Assembly (NCBI GenBank): GCA_000934455.1
Contig: KN882758.1
Span: 1 to 25,183, forward strand
Origin: Apostichopus parvimensis
Taxonomy: Eukaryota > Echinodermata > Holothuroidea > Aspidochirotida > Stichopodidae
Direction: 5' to 3'
DNA length: 25,183 bases
Shown here: one piece after another, positions 10,121 to 22,100 of the stretch
How positions within the stretch are numbered: position 1 is the stretch's first letter
Layout of the letters: every line of letters starts with the position of its first letter
Notes under the pieces: model-generated
What the model was told of the DNA's origin: nothing
The model's database searches: none
The model's input: the letters and a program-made list of their open reading frames with translations, nothing else
Position numbers and translations under genes: made by a program

Positions 10121-13100
10121 GTAAATTTAAGGTGAAGGTGTACTAGTTAAGTTTAGTGTCATAGCTAAATGACAGTTCAAGGGCTTTTGATATCTTTAAT
10201 ATATATTTTATGGTATTTAATTCAAAATGACAAACTTCAGAACTGTTATGAAACCTTTAATCACTAAGTTATTTTTTGCCAGATTAAATTTGTGCAAAAT
10301 CTAATCTTTAATTTTGTGGTTGGTCTTTAATGTTGTGGTAGGTCTATAATGTTGTGGTTGAGTGGATAAAGGTGGTTACATCTGAAGTCCAGCATCTAAG
10401 ATGCCGTGGATTTAACATCTGATTATAAGGTTGTTTTAAATTTAGTATTTAAGACCTTAAAATCTTGCTGTAATTGTTTATAAATTTGGAAAATAAAGAA
10501 GATCATGAAAGCTTTAATTTTTCTTGTGAGTGTCAAATTTTCATCACTCTGACCAAACCATGCAATATCTGCTGTAAACATAATTATAAACCCACAATAT
10601 ATACTTAAGAATTCTATGTGTCCATGACCATTTGGCTGCAATTAATATAACAAATTAATTCTGGATAGAAAATCCTATGATCACTTATTTGCTTAATTTG
10701 ACAAACCTACAAACTTTAAAGCTTAAGTTTACCATTCTTTGTGCAATATTGGTAGGCTAATTAACACATTAATTTTTTTACAGTATTACTTGGTACAGGA
10801 CCATTTATTTTCACTCAACATTGAAGTATAGTATCACCATCAGAGATTTCTACAAAGTCAGTAAAAATGCAACTTAAAGGAACATCCCTCTTTCATTTCG
10901 ATTGTTTTCTTCAGTGCTTTGCTCTCTGCCCCAATCCAAACTCTGACAATATCCTTGCTCTTGGATTATCCACCGGGAAAGTGGTCCTATCGGCTTTCAA
11001 CTCTGATCCATCGCTGGACAAATCGGAACTGGTCGGCTGCGAGATCAACCCGAAGCACACGAAACAATGCAACAGTGTTACCTGGAACAAGACTGAACAC
11101 AAACTGGTTTGTACACAATCTTTAAGACATGTACGTATGTCTCTTGTTATCTCAAGTTTTGAAGCTGTTAACATATTAGAAAACTGCTGATACAGGAACT
11201 TTTGTTGCTCATATGCAAAGGACTTCCTTGAGGTGCTGGCTTGATGGTGCTCTCACAAAGAGAGAGTACAGCATTACATCCAGCATAATTGTACATACCT
11301 ATGGATATGCCTAACATTGTCTCACTTTTACCTTAAGTTTCCTGTTATTGTTGGAGCGCCAGCCATATATATATATGCTTTTTCTTGTCTAGTTCATTTC
11401 ATATTTCAATTTGACTGGTTTCTAGGGCAGTAAGAAAGTATTGTAGCATACATAATAACTCGTATACAGTCTAGTATTAGTGTTAGCTCAACAGCAGACA
11501 ATCTAGCAAAGTTTGGTTGTGTGTACTTTATTAATTTCCCACTTTTGATCTAGATATAAAGTATTTCAGATTCTAACAAAACATTCTCAGCTCAGTCATC
11601 CAGGACATCATTCACTCTTGTTGTTGCCAGATGCATTCACAAAATAATCAACAAAAAAACTTTTGAAAAATTCATATCTTCACAAAATACTAGGAGGATG
11701 TGGTTTTTTGACCTAAGGTTGCCAGGAACTTCCAGCAAGTTTGCCAATCAACTATTAATGTCAACAATGGCATAACGGAATATCCCATTCATTCAAATTA
11801 TATGAAGAATGAGGTTAACAAATCTCTGTTTGTTCTGCGTTTGTATTGCAGCTTGCAGTGAGTTATGATCGACACAGGCCTGACCAGTGTCTAGCAGTTT
11901 ATGATGTATATAATTCTGGTAAGCTTATTTCACATGTTTCATATCCAGCCTTAAAGGAACACATTTGCCGGTGCTTTCAATCTAGAACAAAAAGAGAAAT
12001 AAACTAGAGGTATTGTGGTGGGGGGGGGGGGGTTGGGGGAGTGATTCAGATAGGAATCACCTGAAAGTCATCACTGGGAAACATTATTCATTATGCCAGT
12101 GAAGTAACACTTGAAAGAAACACTTCTCTTATTAAAACCCTTTTTTAATTGTTCATGATAAGTAAACACATGTGAAAAATTTATACTTGTTCTCGAGAAA
12201 TGTATACTTGTCACTGTTTGTAATGGTAAAGTGAAACACTTTAATTTATGTCATCATATATACTCTCTTGAAGACGTTTCTTTACGTAACTCACGCCTGA
12301 TAAAATTGTTTTAAATGTTTCCCATAATTCATTTGCTATTTTCGATCTCTTCTGTCAGTAACCCATAGAATTGGAAAAGGCCAGGCGTCTGAAAGAGCAA
12401 GACCTGTCGCTGAATTTGGTGAGTGTTGCAGTTTCTACACCGAAATAAGGAGAAAGGACTAAAACATATTCAAGGTCTAATGAGTGTACGGTGCACATCA
12501 AAAGAATCTGTTTGATTCTCTGACTATAGTGTGCGAGATCAAATTAAAATGAAGTCCAAATTGGGTCAATACCAGTAATTTTTCTGACTGAATTCAAGGC
12601 ATGTGCCAGTTTTAACAGCTCAAAAGTCTCTTATCCTGCAGGAACACAGGGGGGGGGGTTGTCCTTAATTCCGTCACTTGGCTACCTCTAAGTGCAACAT
12701 GTTTAGTCTCTGGTATTGCTGGAAAATTGTTGAATAAGCTTGTCACTGTTTCAAGTCACTGTATTATCTTTATATCGAAAATGTGACAAAATTTTTCAAG
12801 TCACTTTAATCACTTTTAAAAATTTAGTGACATGTGTTATTACTCGTTTCGACACTGATAAAGATTTTATAATTTTTTGCCCGTGAGAGTGTGGCACTCA
12901 ATGAAGAAATTTTTTAAGACCACCAAGTTTTTCATCTTGCAGGAACACAGGCGGATGTGGTAAATTCAGTCACATGGCTACCTCAGAGTGCAACTTGCTT
13001 AGTCGCTGGCTTTGCTGGAAAATTGTTGAAAAAGCTTGACATAAGAGGTCAGTATCCGAGTCAGTATCCTTTGAAATTTGGAGATCTGTGAGTGTGTCCT

Positions 13101-16100
13101 TTAGTAGACCTTAATAATCGTTCCGAATGCTAGCCAGCTGGAGGTGAAAAGCTTCTGTGAGATGGTGTCATTTTCACTCTCATTATCTCTTAAAGACATT
13201 CACAATGATATTTACTCAGCTATAATATTACCTGTCTACTCACCACTATCACACTCTTCCTATCTACCGGCCTTACGGATTGTGAACACTTGGTCAGGAC
13301 ATGTGTTCACAGACTTTCGACCTAAAGGTTGCCTACTTAAATGTTCGATTTCACACGCACTTCTTCACACTGACCTTGGATTCCCCACATTCAACAACGG
13401 GGATAATGGTTGCACTCTTCTGACATTCTCAAGAGTTCCATCGAAAATGGTCAAATCATGGTGTATAACTCCATTACAAGCTAGCTTTGTTACGCCCACT
13501 GGTGGTTTGGTAATGAACAGAAAAGTTTGCCTGTTTCGCAGCCCTGACTTTCCATCAAGGACAAGTTGCTTCTACCTGTCCAAATTGTCTGGTTGTTTTT
13601 TTTCTCACCATCTGTTTGGACAAACAGACTGAAATCATATATTTGTGAAACATCATCATAGAAACTAGATTTTTTTCTTCGCATTCTTGTAGATCCCGCG
13701 AGTTCTAGAAACGTCACCTCCACGAAAGGTGTGCACGGATTAGTGGCCGACCCATTGTTTGAACATCAACTTGCCTCATATTTTGAAGAACAGATTTACA
13801 TTTGGGATCTTAGGAATTTTGATAAACCAGTGAGTACTTATTAATTTTCTGAATAATTTTTGTTGTTAAAAGAGCAAAGGAAGATTTGGGCTAGATCTAT
13901 CAGGTTTGGAATCAGGGGATCCTGAAGCCCTTTGCTATCCAACTGTGAATTGCTGCAAATTCCAATCAACCATTATTTCTTCGCTCTCTCCAGTGTTGTA
14001 ATAAGTTATTACTTGACTTATTGCCATGTTGTAATGTGTCACGGCTCTAGTCTCCACAGTGTTGTCCTATACCCCAACTTTTGAGAAGTAACCTGGTTCT
14101 TCATGTGATGAAAAGCAGAAAACATAAATAAATTAATAAATCATGAATAAATCAATCAATCAATCAATACACGCCCCTGGGTGGAACAATGATGCAATAA
14201 AGTTGTTTTTGAGTAAACATAAAACTACTGTTGTGTTTGGCTCTTTACTTCCAAGCTATTCGAACGTTAAATTTTGCTCCATTTGAAAATCCATCAACAG
14301 GTTCTGTCGGTGAAGGAGGTACGACCGGTTGGAAAGCTAGAGTGGAATCCTACTCGTAAAGGAGTCTTGATGTCTCTACCCAAGGAGAGCTCTGTGATTA
14401 AGGTTTACAAGTTAGAACATGTAGGTAAGTATTGTTTTGCACTCATTTCAATGGCAAGCCAGACTTTGTCAGTGTGTGAAGATGGGGTGGGGGTTGGGTA
14501 GGGTGGGTGGGGCATGGGATGGGGAATGGAGTGGTGGATGGCATTGGGTGGGGGATGGGTAGTAAAGTATTGTTACATATTCATTACAGTATATGCTTGT
14601 GCATGCAGCATACTTATTATTTGTACCTTGTTATGATCAAAGTATATATGCATGTGGCTTTGTCCTATACCAAAAAAATTTAAATAATCATCACTTCAAA
14701 GAAAATTATTAATAATTATAATAGTCACCTGTCTACTGGTAATGAAAAGTCCTGAAGACATAAAAGAAACAGCTCAATTTTTTTTTTTTTGTAAATGCTA
14801 CATACAACATTCAATTTTTCATTGCATATGGGGATATAGAATTTCAATTTTTCGAACCAAAATTTAGCCAATTTCTGATCGTAGGACAAAATGTAGAACA
14901 AACGAAAAAGTGCAGATTTTTGGAGATTGTAATCTTCCAAGTAGTTGTCATAGCGACGGAAATGTGTCAGTCCTCATTCATATTTATAAAGCTAAATAAT
15001 CTATGGAATTATAAAGCTGTTGTCATGGAAACTGTATGTATCATGATTTCTCGGTTCCCTTGTTTTTGCAGCCAGTGAGATGGAGTACACAGAACGATTA
15101 ATTCAGCGTAAGTGAAAAAATCGTTTTAGTATCGAAGGAATGTCTGCATCTTTGGAGTTTGAATAAAACTTCATGTAGTATGCTCTCTCTGTATTCGTTA
15201 AGCTTACCTTATCCCTATAGATGTACAACGGTGTGATGAAATGTATGTATACATGTATGTATGTATGTATTTTAGATCCTCCTGCAAGCAGGAACTCGCG
15301 AAGAAGCCATCATTGGCTTATCAAAGCTGACCTAAGTCAGTCTCTTAGACTCATATTTAACGTCCATGATTATGAATAAGGGGTTAATCAACGGTCTAGC
15401 GTGCGTTACTCACAGGATTAATGCACGATCGGGGGATAATGCAAGCGATGCACGAGGGCGGAGCCCGAGTGCATCCAGCGATAGCATTAACACCTGGAGT
15501 GCATTAATCATGTGAGTAACGCACGCTAGACCGTTGATTAACCCCGTTCATTCATACACTACCATTTGTGTGGGGGAAAAATCATAAAACAAAACATTTT
15601 TGGTTACATATAACCAAAGATTTATTAAAGTGATGCCCCGTAATTTTACCGTGCGTTACTCACAGGATTAACCACGGTCAGCTGACCTGAATGGATCAAT
15701 AGGATTTAGGAATCTTTACTAAGTATGAATGAATTGTCAATTGTCAACAACTCTGTAACTGGACGACATACATTAATCTTTGAGTGACTCGAACTCGGGA
15801 CCGTATGATTGAAAGGCACCGGCATTAACCACTGAGCTAACACTCCTTAATGTTGTGTTTTTGAAATGAATTTTTTTTTGATAAATCTTGTAAGGAAGAA
15901 AACAAAGTTGTGCTTCTGTTTGTTCCTGCTGATGTACATTTTTTTGCTACTATTTCTAAATTTGTTGGTTTGTGCTTTTTGTACTTTAATTTTTGTCCAA
16001 TGGGTTTTGTCTAGTGGCTTTCAAAAGTAAACAAATCTAAAATGTGTCAGAGATAGCTCTGAACTTTCCAAAACTTGAATACAAATCTCTAGACTTGTAT

Positions 16101-19100
16101 AATTTCTTTTTGAGTGTACATAAAGACATGTCACTGTGAAATTTATATATTCTTTTTGAGAGCTAAGGTTTTGGTGAAAGACTCATTTTCTTGCCTTATG
16201 TATCTCTAGATACAATATTTCCCACCGATTGTGTGTGTCTATATTAATTCAGTTTGTCTTAATTTTTTTTATTTTCTATGTTGTGGATGCACTTATAGTT
16301 AAAGATATGTTTGTACACATTTGTATTGGTTTTCTTTTCACTCTTTCTAAATCAAAATAATAATAATCGGCAGTTATGTTTACGATGCTTAAGATACTAC
16401 AAATGTGGGAAAAACCTGCACGGGCTTATGAATTTACAACTTTCACGTCGCGTGGATTCCAATTCAACATTTTAACTCAAATGTTCTCCCTTTCAGCTCT
16501 TAGCAGTCAGGCTGTCAGTAATTTTGCTATGCACCCTTCTAAGGAGAACAACATGGTTGTTGTGTCTCCGACTGGAAATTTAAAGGAGTTTACAGTTCAG
16601 GATATTATATCCGTGGTGAGTAAATAAGTATTCTAAAACAGAAAGATCCGTCATAATGAATGAGTTTTAGTTACTATACCAAAAACCATTAAATAACTGC
16701 AACAATAATAGAATGGGCCAAATTGTGGTCCTCATTGTGGGTGAAGTGGGGGGGGGGGAGGGATTTTGGTAATTCCATACATTCCTGGGTATTTATTGAT
16801 GTTCCCAAATTGTTTTGGTCACTCCCAATTTTTACATTCGTCATTATGGCGACCCCTCCATTGGAGGACCTTGTGACCCCCACCCAGAAGGGGTCCACAG
16901 GAAAGATGTATCCCCTTCTCCGGTTAGATATCCCCATATGATTAAGGGTCCTCAGTTACAAAATGGTGTCATATTGTGCAACTTTTGTAGTGATTTATGT
17001 TTAAGATTTTTCCACCTTTTTTCCCCACAAATATCATGTTTTTATTTATTTTCCCCCAATTTTTCGCTAATCCTCCGAAATTTTTGGAGGGCTATTCTAC
17101 AAAGGGTCGTGACCTCCAGATTGAATACTAGTTCATTGCATGGCCAGCTTGATGTTATTTACAAGCAGCTTTGTTTTTTCTATCTCTCTTTTTTTCTGTT
17201 TTTTATGCTGTATTTCTCTTGACATGAGAATGTTCTTTACGATTTACCATCACACAGAGCCTGAGTCCCCATTCTGCCTGCAGCTTAGCGTCTAGTCGCA
17301 ATCTCTTGCATTGTCCATCGCTGGAGGAGTTTACGCCAGTACTGGAGGACGACATTTCCCTCGTCATGAAGAAGAGAGCTCTGCAGGGTTACGGTATCCA
17401 GGTATTAAAATTTGTAATTTTCAAATTTCAACTTTTGATTCAACATTGGCAAAATGGTTGAAATCAGCATGTTTTATTTGTGACATAGAGTCTCCCGTGC
17501 GGTAACTGCATTGTTAGTTGATGTAATAATGTCACAACAAGTCTCAGGGGCAGTTTGAGGGATAACATAAGGGTTTCTTTGCGAAGAATATTTCGGGAGT
17601 AAGTCCTTTTTTTTCTGACACATATGTGTGTTAGGCAATTGCTATGAGACAACGAAAAAAACATCTAACAATGCAGAACTTTTGAGACCATTGCCTTTAG
17701 GCCCCCCCACATAGGCCCTACCAAGGCTTCCCCAGCCAATAGGTGTCCCCCAGCCATTAATTAGTGCCTCTCCATAAAAAAAGCAGAAATAACCTTCATC
17801 TCTAGATCTCTGTACCAGTGCTCTAGAGAGCTGGTTTATTTATGTACATTTAAGCTTAACCTAGGCCTTGCCTATATTTGTTTTGACAAATCTGGACATT
17901 GTTATTTCCATTACACATTAATTTTATACTTATAACTCCTTTAGTGTAAGAAAAATACACAGGGGTCTGATGTAACATTTGTATTAGTGACTTGAGAAAT
18001 TCTGTCAGGGAGCTTTAAAGCATCTATGTCATTTTAGGGATTGAAGTACAATCAGATGCCTTAAAGACACTTCAGAGAGCTTTTTAAAATCCTCTATATT
18101 GCAGTGAATGACATAAATTAACCATTCAATATATTAAAATATTTGTGTCCTTTGGTCATAACTTTAAATGTTTTTCGTCATGGAGTGTTAAATTATCTTC
18201 AAACTGGTCAACAAAGCTTGATTGATGCTTTTGGCATCTCATAAAAACATTCTGTTTCTTCTTAAAGTTTTGCATCATTTTGTTCTCGTCTACAGAAACC
18301 ATTGGCTGCAAATGTTCCGTTTCTACGGGAACAAGATACGATGCTGAGAAAATTGTGGAATTGGATGAACTATATCCTTACTCATATGGACATTTGTAGT
18401 AATTGGCACAATATAGACTGGATCAGAAGGAGAGGGATGTTGGGAAGGGGTGGGGGAGGGGAAGGGGTGCAAGGTCTCATTTTGGTTGTGTGGGGCTTGG
18501 AATGTCATCCATGTGAGACTTCCATGCAACATAGTACAAATCATTGCACACTGAATAGTGTCTAAGGCAAGAGCTCCTGGAGAAGTCTGTTTATATTCTT
18601 GTTTGTACCAATCTTTACCGAGAAGATTCAAAGTTGCATGGAATTATGTCATGAATGTTTAGCCTGTGACTGAGTACATACCAGACCACCTCAGCCCTTA
18701 TTATTTTTCAATGCTCTGAATACTCTTCTTCTTATTATCATTATTATTACTGATTTTAGTCTTTTTATTTTGTTAGTCTACTATTTTATTTTCTTGTTTA
18801 TTCACCTCTCCTGTTTTCACTCGTTGATTGCATCTACTAAAACCAAATCTTCGACGATTTTAAAGGGCACATCCTCTCACGAAGAAAACCATGCTCATCC
18901 ACACCCTAAAACAAAATAAAAAAAACAACCACAAGTAACAAATCACAATGTAATCACAATGAAATCGTGTAATCACAATGTAATCATGTAATCACAAAAA
19001 TGAAAATATTTAATCTTTGACTGCCGGACCAGACACTTATGAGAACCATGAGGAAGGAGGAGAAAACACTCCAAAATATGCGGGGATCTGAGTTCTACGG

Positions 19101-22100
19101 TATCAGAGCCGTTATTAAGGGCGATGTAAACATACAGGAGGACGGAAGAGAAATGAACATGGTGGAAACCGTCAGTTGGGACTGTTGCGAAGACATCGAA
19201 TCCAAGGTATACAGAAGCAAAGAGAGGTGAGTGGAGATGAATTGAAAATTAATTCCCCTCTCGTAATTTTGTGAGATTTATTTTTATGGTACATAGGTAT
19301 GGAGATATTTTTGGAGTTGCAATTTGTAAGGTTCATTTCATTTTCATGTCCCAAAGTGATGAAAAGATTACAGCATAAATTAAGTTCAAAATCACCAAAA
19401 TATTGCATAGAGTTATTATAGGAACATTACAAGGATTATACTAAAGTCAATTATCACATCATGGTTTTTAATAATGTGGAAGGAGCTACTTAACCGAAAA
19501 CTGCTGCAGTAAAAACAAAATGATTGTAATTGTAAATCCTTAAATCAGAAAATTTGATAGATGAAAATATGTAATCCAAAAATATGACAAATGAAATATT
19601 TAAGTAAAGTCTGTATTTTAAATCAGTTAACTCTGTATTTACTTAGTTAATCCATTAATCACTTATAATGATGTAACCAGTCATTCATGTAATCTTAAAA
19701 TCCTGTAATCACAAAATCTTGTAAACACAAACAGCGGTAATAACTAATTCCTGTCACCAATAAATCTTGCAAATCACTAACTTCTGAAATCACTAAATTC
19801 TGAAATCACTAAATCCTGTAACCAGTCAGTCATGTAATCACAAAATACGTAGTCAATAACTTGTGTAATCCCAAAGTGCTGAAAAACCCCTGTAACCAGT
19901 TAATCTTTTAATCACTAAATCTTGTAGTCATATATCCTGTAATCAGTAAATCACATATGCATTAAAATCCTGTAGTCATTGACCTATAGTGTCATACAGG
20001 TTTCTTTCATTTCCATTACAGATCTCTGGCATTGAAGATGTGTAGATGGCCAACATTTGCAGATGAGGCAGCCTTGAAGGAACTTATTGAAAGGTAGTTA
20101 TTATGGGAACTTATAGGACTATTTGATAGTGAAAGATAATGCAAGAAACCCCCCCTCCCCCAAAAAATTAAGGAGATGCTAGCTTCCCATCGGGTTTGGA
20201 AGTTTTATCAACGTTAATTGACAGTGTAACCATTCGTTACATGATTTTGACGTGACTTCTTTGTATCGATTTAATAACCAATTTTAGAAATATTGTTTGT
20301 AACGTGTGAAACAATTATTAACATTTTTTTTTTATTAAAGCACTTGTAGATAAAGTCTTAGTCGGTTTACACCAAATTAATTGTGGGGGTGTTTATAATC
20401 TCATCTCTCCTCTGCAGAATTGAACAGTTTGGAAACTACGAACGAGCTGCCTGTGTGGCCGTCTTTCACCTCAGGATCAGACTCGCCATCGAAATACTCA
20501 ACAAGGGAGCAAAGTGGACACCAGGTTAGTGGTGTTGCACGTTACATTTCCACTGTCTTTAAAAAAAAAAAATTTTACTCATATTCCATCGTTATCCACA
20601 GGGGGTAAGAAGCTTCCAAAAAGTGGGGTGCACAACATCAGAGGGGCACTTTCTCGTTCCACAACCACCACTCGTTATGCTATAAATCGATACACACCGG
20701 CCATATTACTTAAATATATATGATTTGTTAGTATGCTATCAATACTATTATGGTGCAGGTGACTCTATTTAAAATTAACAAAGGCTTAAGATATCCAAAA
20801 GACAGTTCTTCATCAAAGGGCACATTTTATTTGCCAGTAGGGCACATTTGCTATTTTGGAAAAAAGTGGAGGGGGGCACAAGCCCCAACTGCCCCCTCCT
20901 TGGCTCCTACGCCCCTAATTATCCATTTTGCAGCGGTCACTTGAACAGATTCTGGGCTAGTGGATGGTTACATATTCTTAATTCTTTTGTTTGGACATTT
21001 TATGCAACAAATCCAAGGTGTGATCACTTGCTAAACTGTGTGCAGGGTACTGTGTCTTCTATATAACAGTAAGGTGACCAGACGCCCCCCGATTTTCGAG
21101 GACTGTCCCCGATTCCACCGTTTCGTCCTCGACGAGCAAGGGTTCACAAAATTTCCCCCGATTTAACAAGAAGTCCCCGAAATTTTAAAATACGACATTT
21201 TATTCACAACAGATTGAGAAACGTTGCAAAATCTACCTTACTGCCTGTTATACTTTAATTGCACGTCATTGAATAACCATAGATGTACGCTAATACCTCG
21301 CGCAGACGATCGCAGAGATTGAAAAAAGATACTACTATAATGTAGGGTAGGCCTATCCTACTATAATGTAGGGTAGGCCTATCCTACTATATACTTGGGG
21401 TAATTTACAACCGTGACAGTGTTTCCTACAACATAGAAGTTGTGTTACTTCTGTGCTGACCTAAAGACCTACTCTTGATTATACCATGTCTGTGCTCTAC
21501 CAGACAAGCTCTTTTTTCTCAATGGGATCGAGAGACCCCTTCCCAGGCTGCACATTCCATCTTTAAAATTTTGTCCCAGATTCCTAGTTTAGAAATATCG
21601 TCACCTTTTATAACGGGCACGTTGAAAATAGGATGTTTAACCTTTGCATGCAAAGGTTACACTACGACACATGAAGAATACTGTTATACTTGAAGTTATA
21701 AAATATATGAAAACATAAAACACTTGTTTGCATTTTGCATTTATTAAAGTTTCTCAACCAAGAGTGATTAATTTGATATTTTTCTTTCTAACCTTCAGGC
21801 CACAACAGTGCACATTTGAATGCAGTTGCCATGGCGTTAGCAGGACTGAACAGAAGTAGAAGTTCCCTGTGGTGCGAAATGGTGAGCTCTCTCAGCCGAC
21901 AACTGGATAATCCATACCTGAGGGCGATGTTTACTTTCATGACATCCACAGATGCCACGAGTTACGATGGTGTTCTAGTAAGTTACTCACCACGATAAAT
22001 ATGTGATGATATGTTTTAACCGAACATTTCCAGCTCAACTTTCTTAAGCTCTTTTCTTTTCATCCAAAATTTGCACAATTAACCAGTATTTACCCCCAAA

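Larger units (their letters stand above)
10121..10914 (+). other. MIOS intron 1
   Basis: AT-rich intron. It holds a three-unit 19-bp tandem repeat and a tRNA-like stretch, listed separately. The rest is featureless. The acceptor is TTTTCTTCAG/TGC. Confidence 0.85.
15108..16496 (+). other. MIOS intron 8
   Basis: It holds a GTAT microsatellite, a large foldback element, a 22-base fragment of the foldback arm and a tRNA-derived head on the opposite strand, all listed separately. From 15850 to 16490 it is AT-rich with nothing recognised. Confidence 0.85.
20525..21798 (+). other. MIOS intron 14, repeat-rich
   Basis: It contains a repeat end near 20864-20925, a CCCCGAT-rich stretch at 21061-21190 and a two-unit 26-bp tandem repeat at 21335-21386, listed separately. 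Other parts show no coding match. Confidence 0.8.

Noticed and set aside
13144..13632. 162-codon open frame in MIOS intron 5
   Set aside because: It begins with GTG, has no recognisable motif, and lies between two exons whose phases join without it. Chance or an old repeat is more likely.
15784..15847. Functional tRNA gene
   Set aside because: The T-stem and anticodon stem do not pair.
16689..17222. Overlapping frames in MIOS intron 9 (82, 72 and 135 codons)
   Set aside because: Overlapping low-complexity frames on both strands in a G/C-run repeat, with no family match.
18302..18565. Read-through of MIOS exon 11 into a longer frame, or use of a GT at 18396 or 18399
   Set aside because: Both GT sites leave phase 1, which does not fit the AG at 19031-19032, and the read-through loses similarity to MIOS exactly at 18372.
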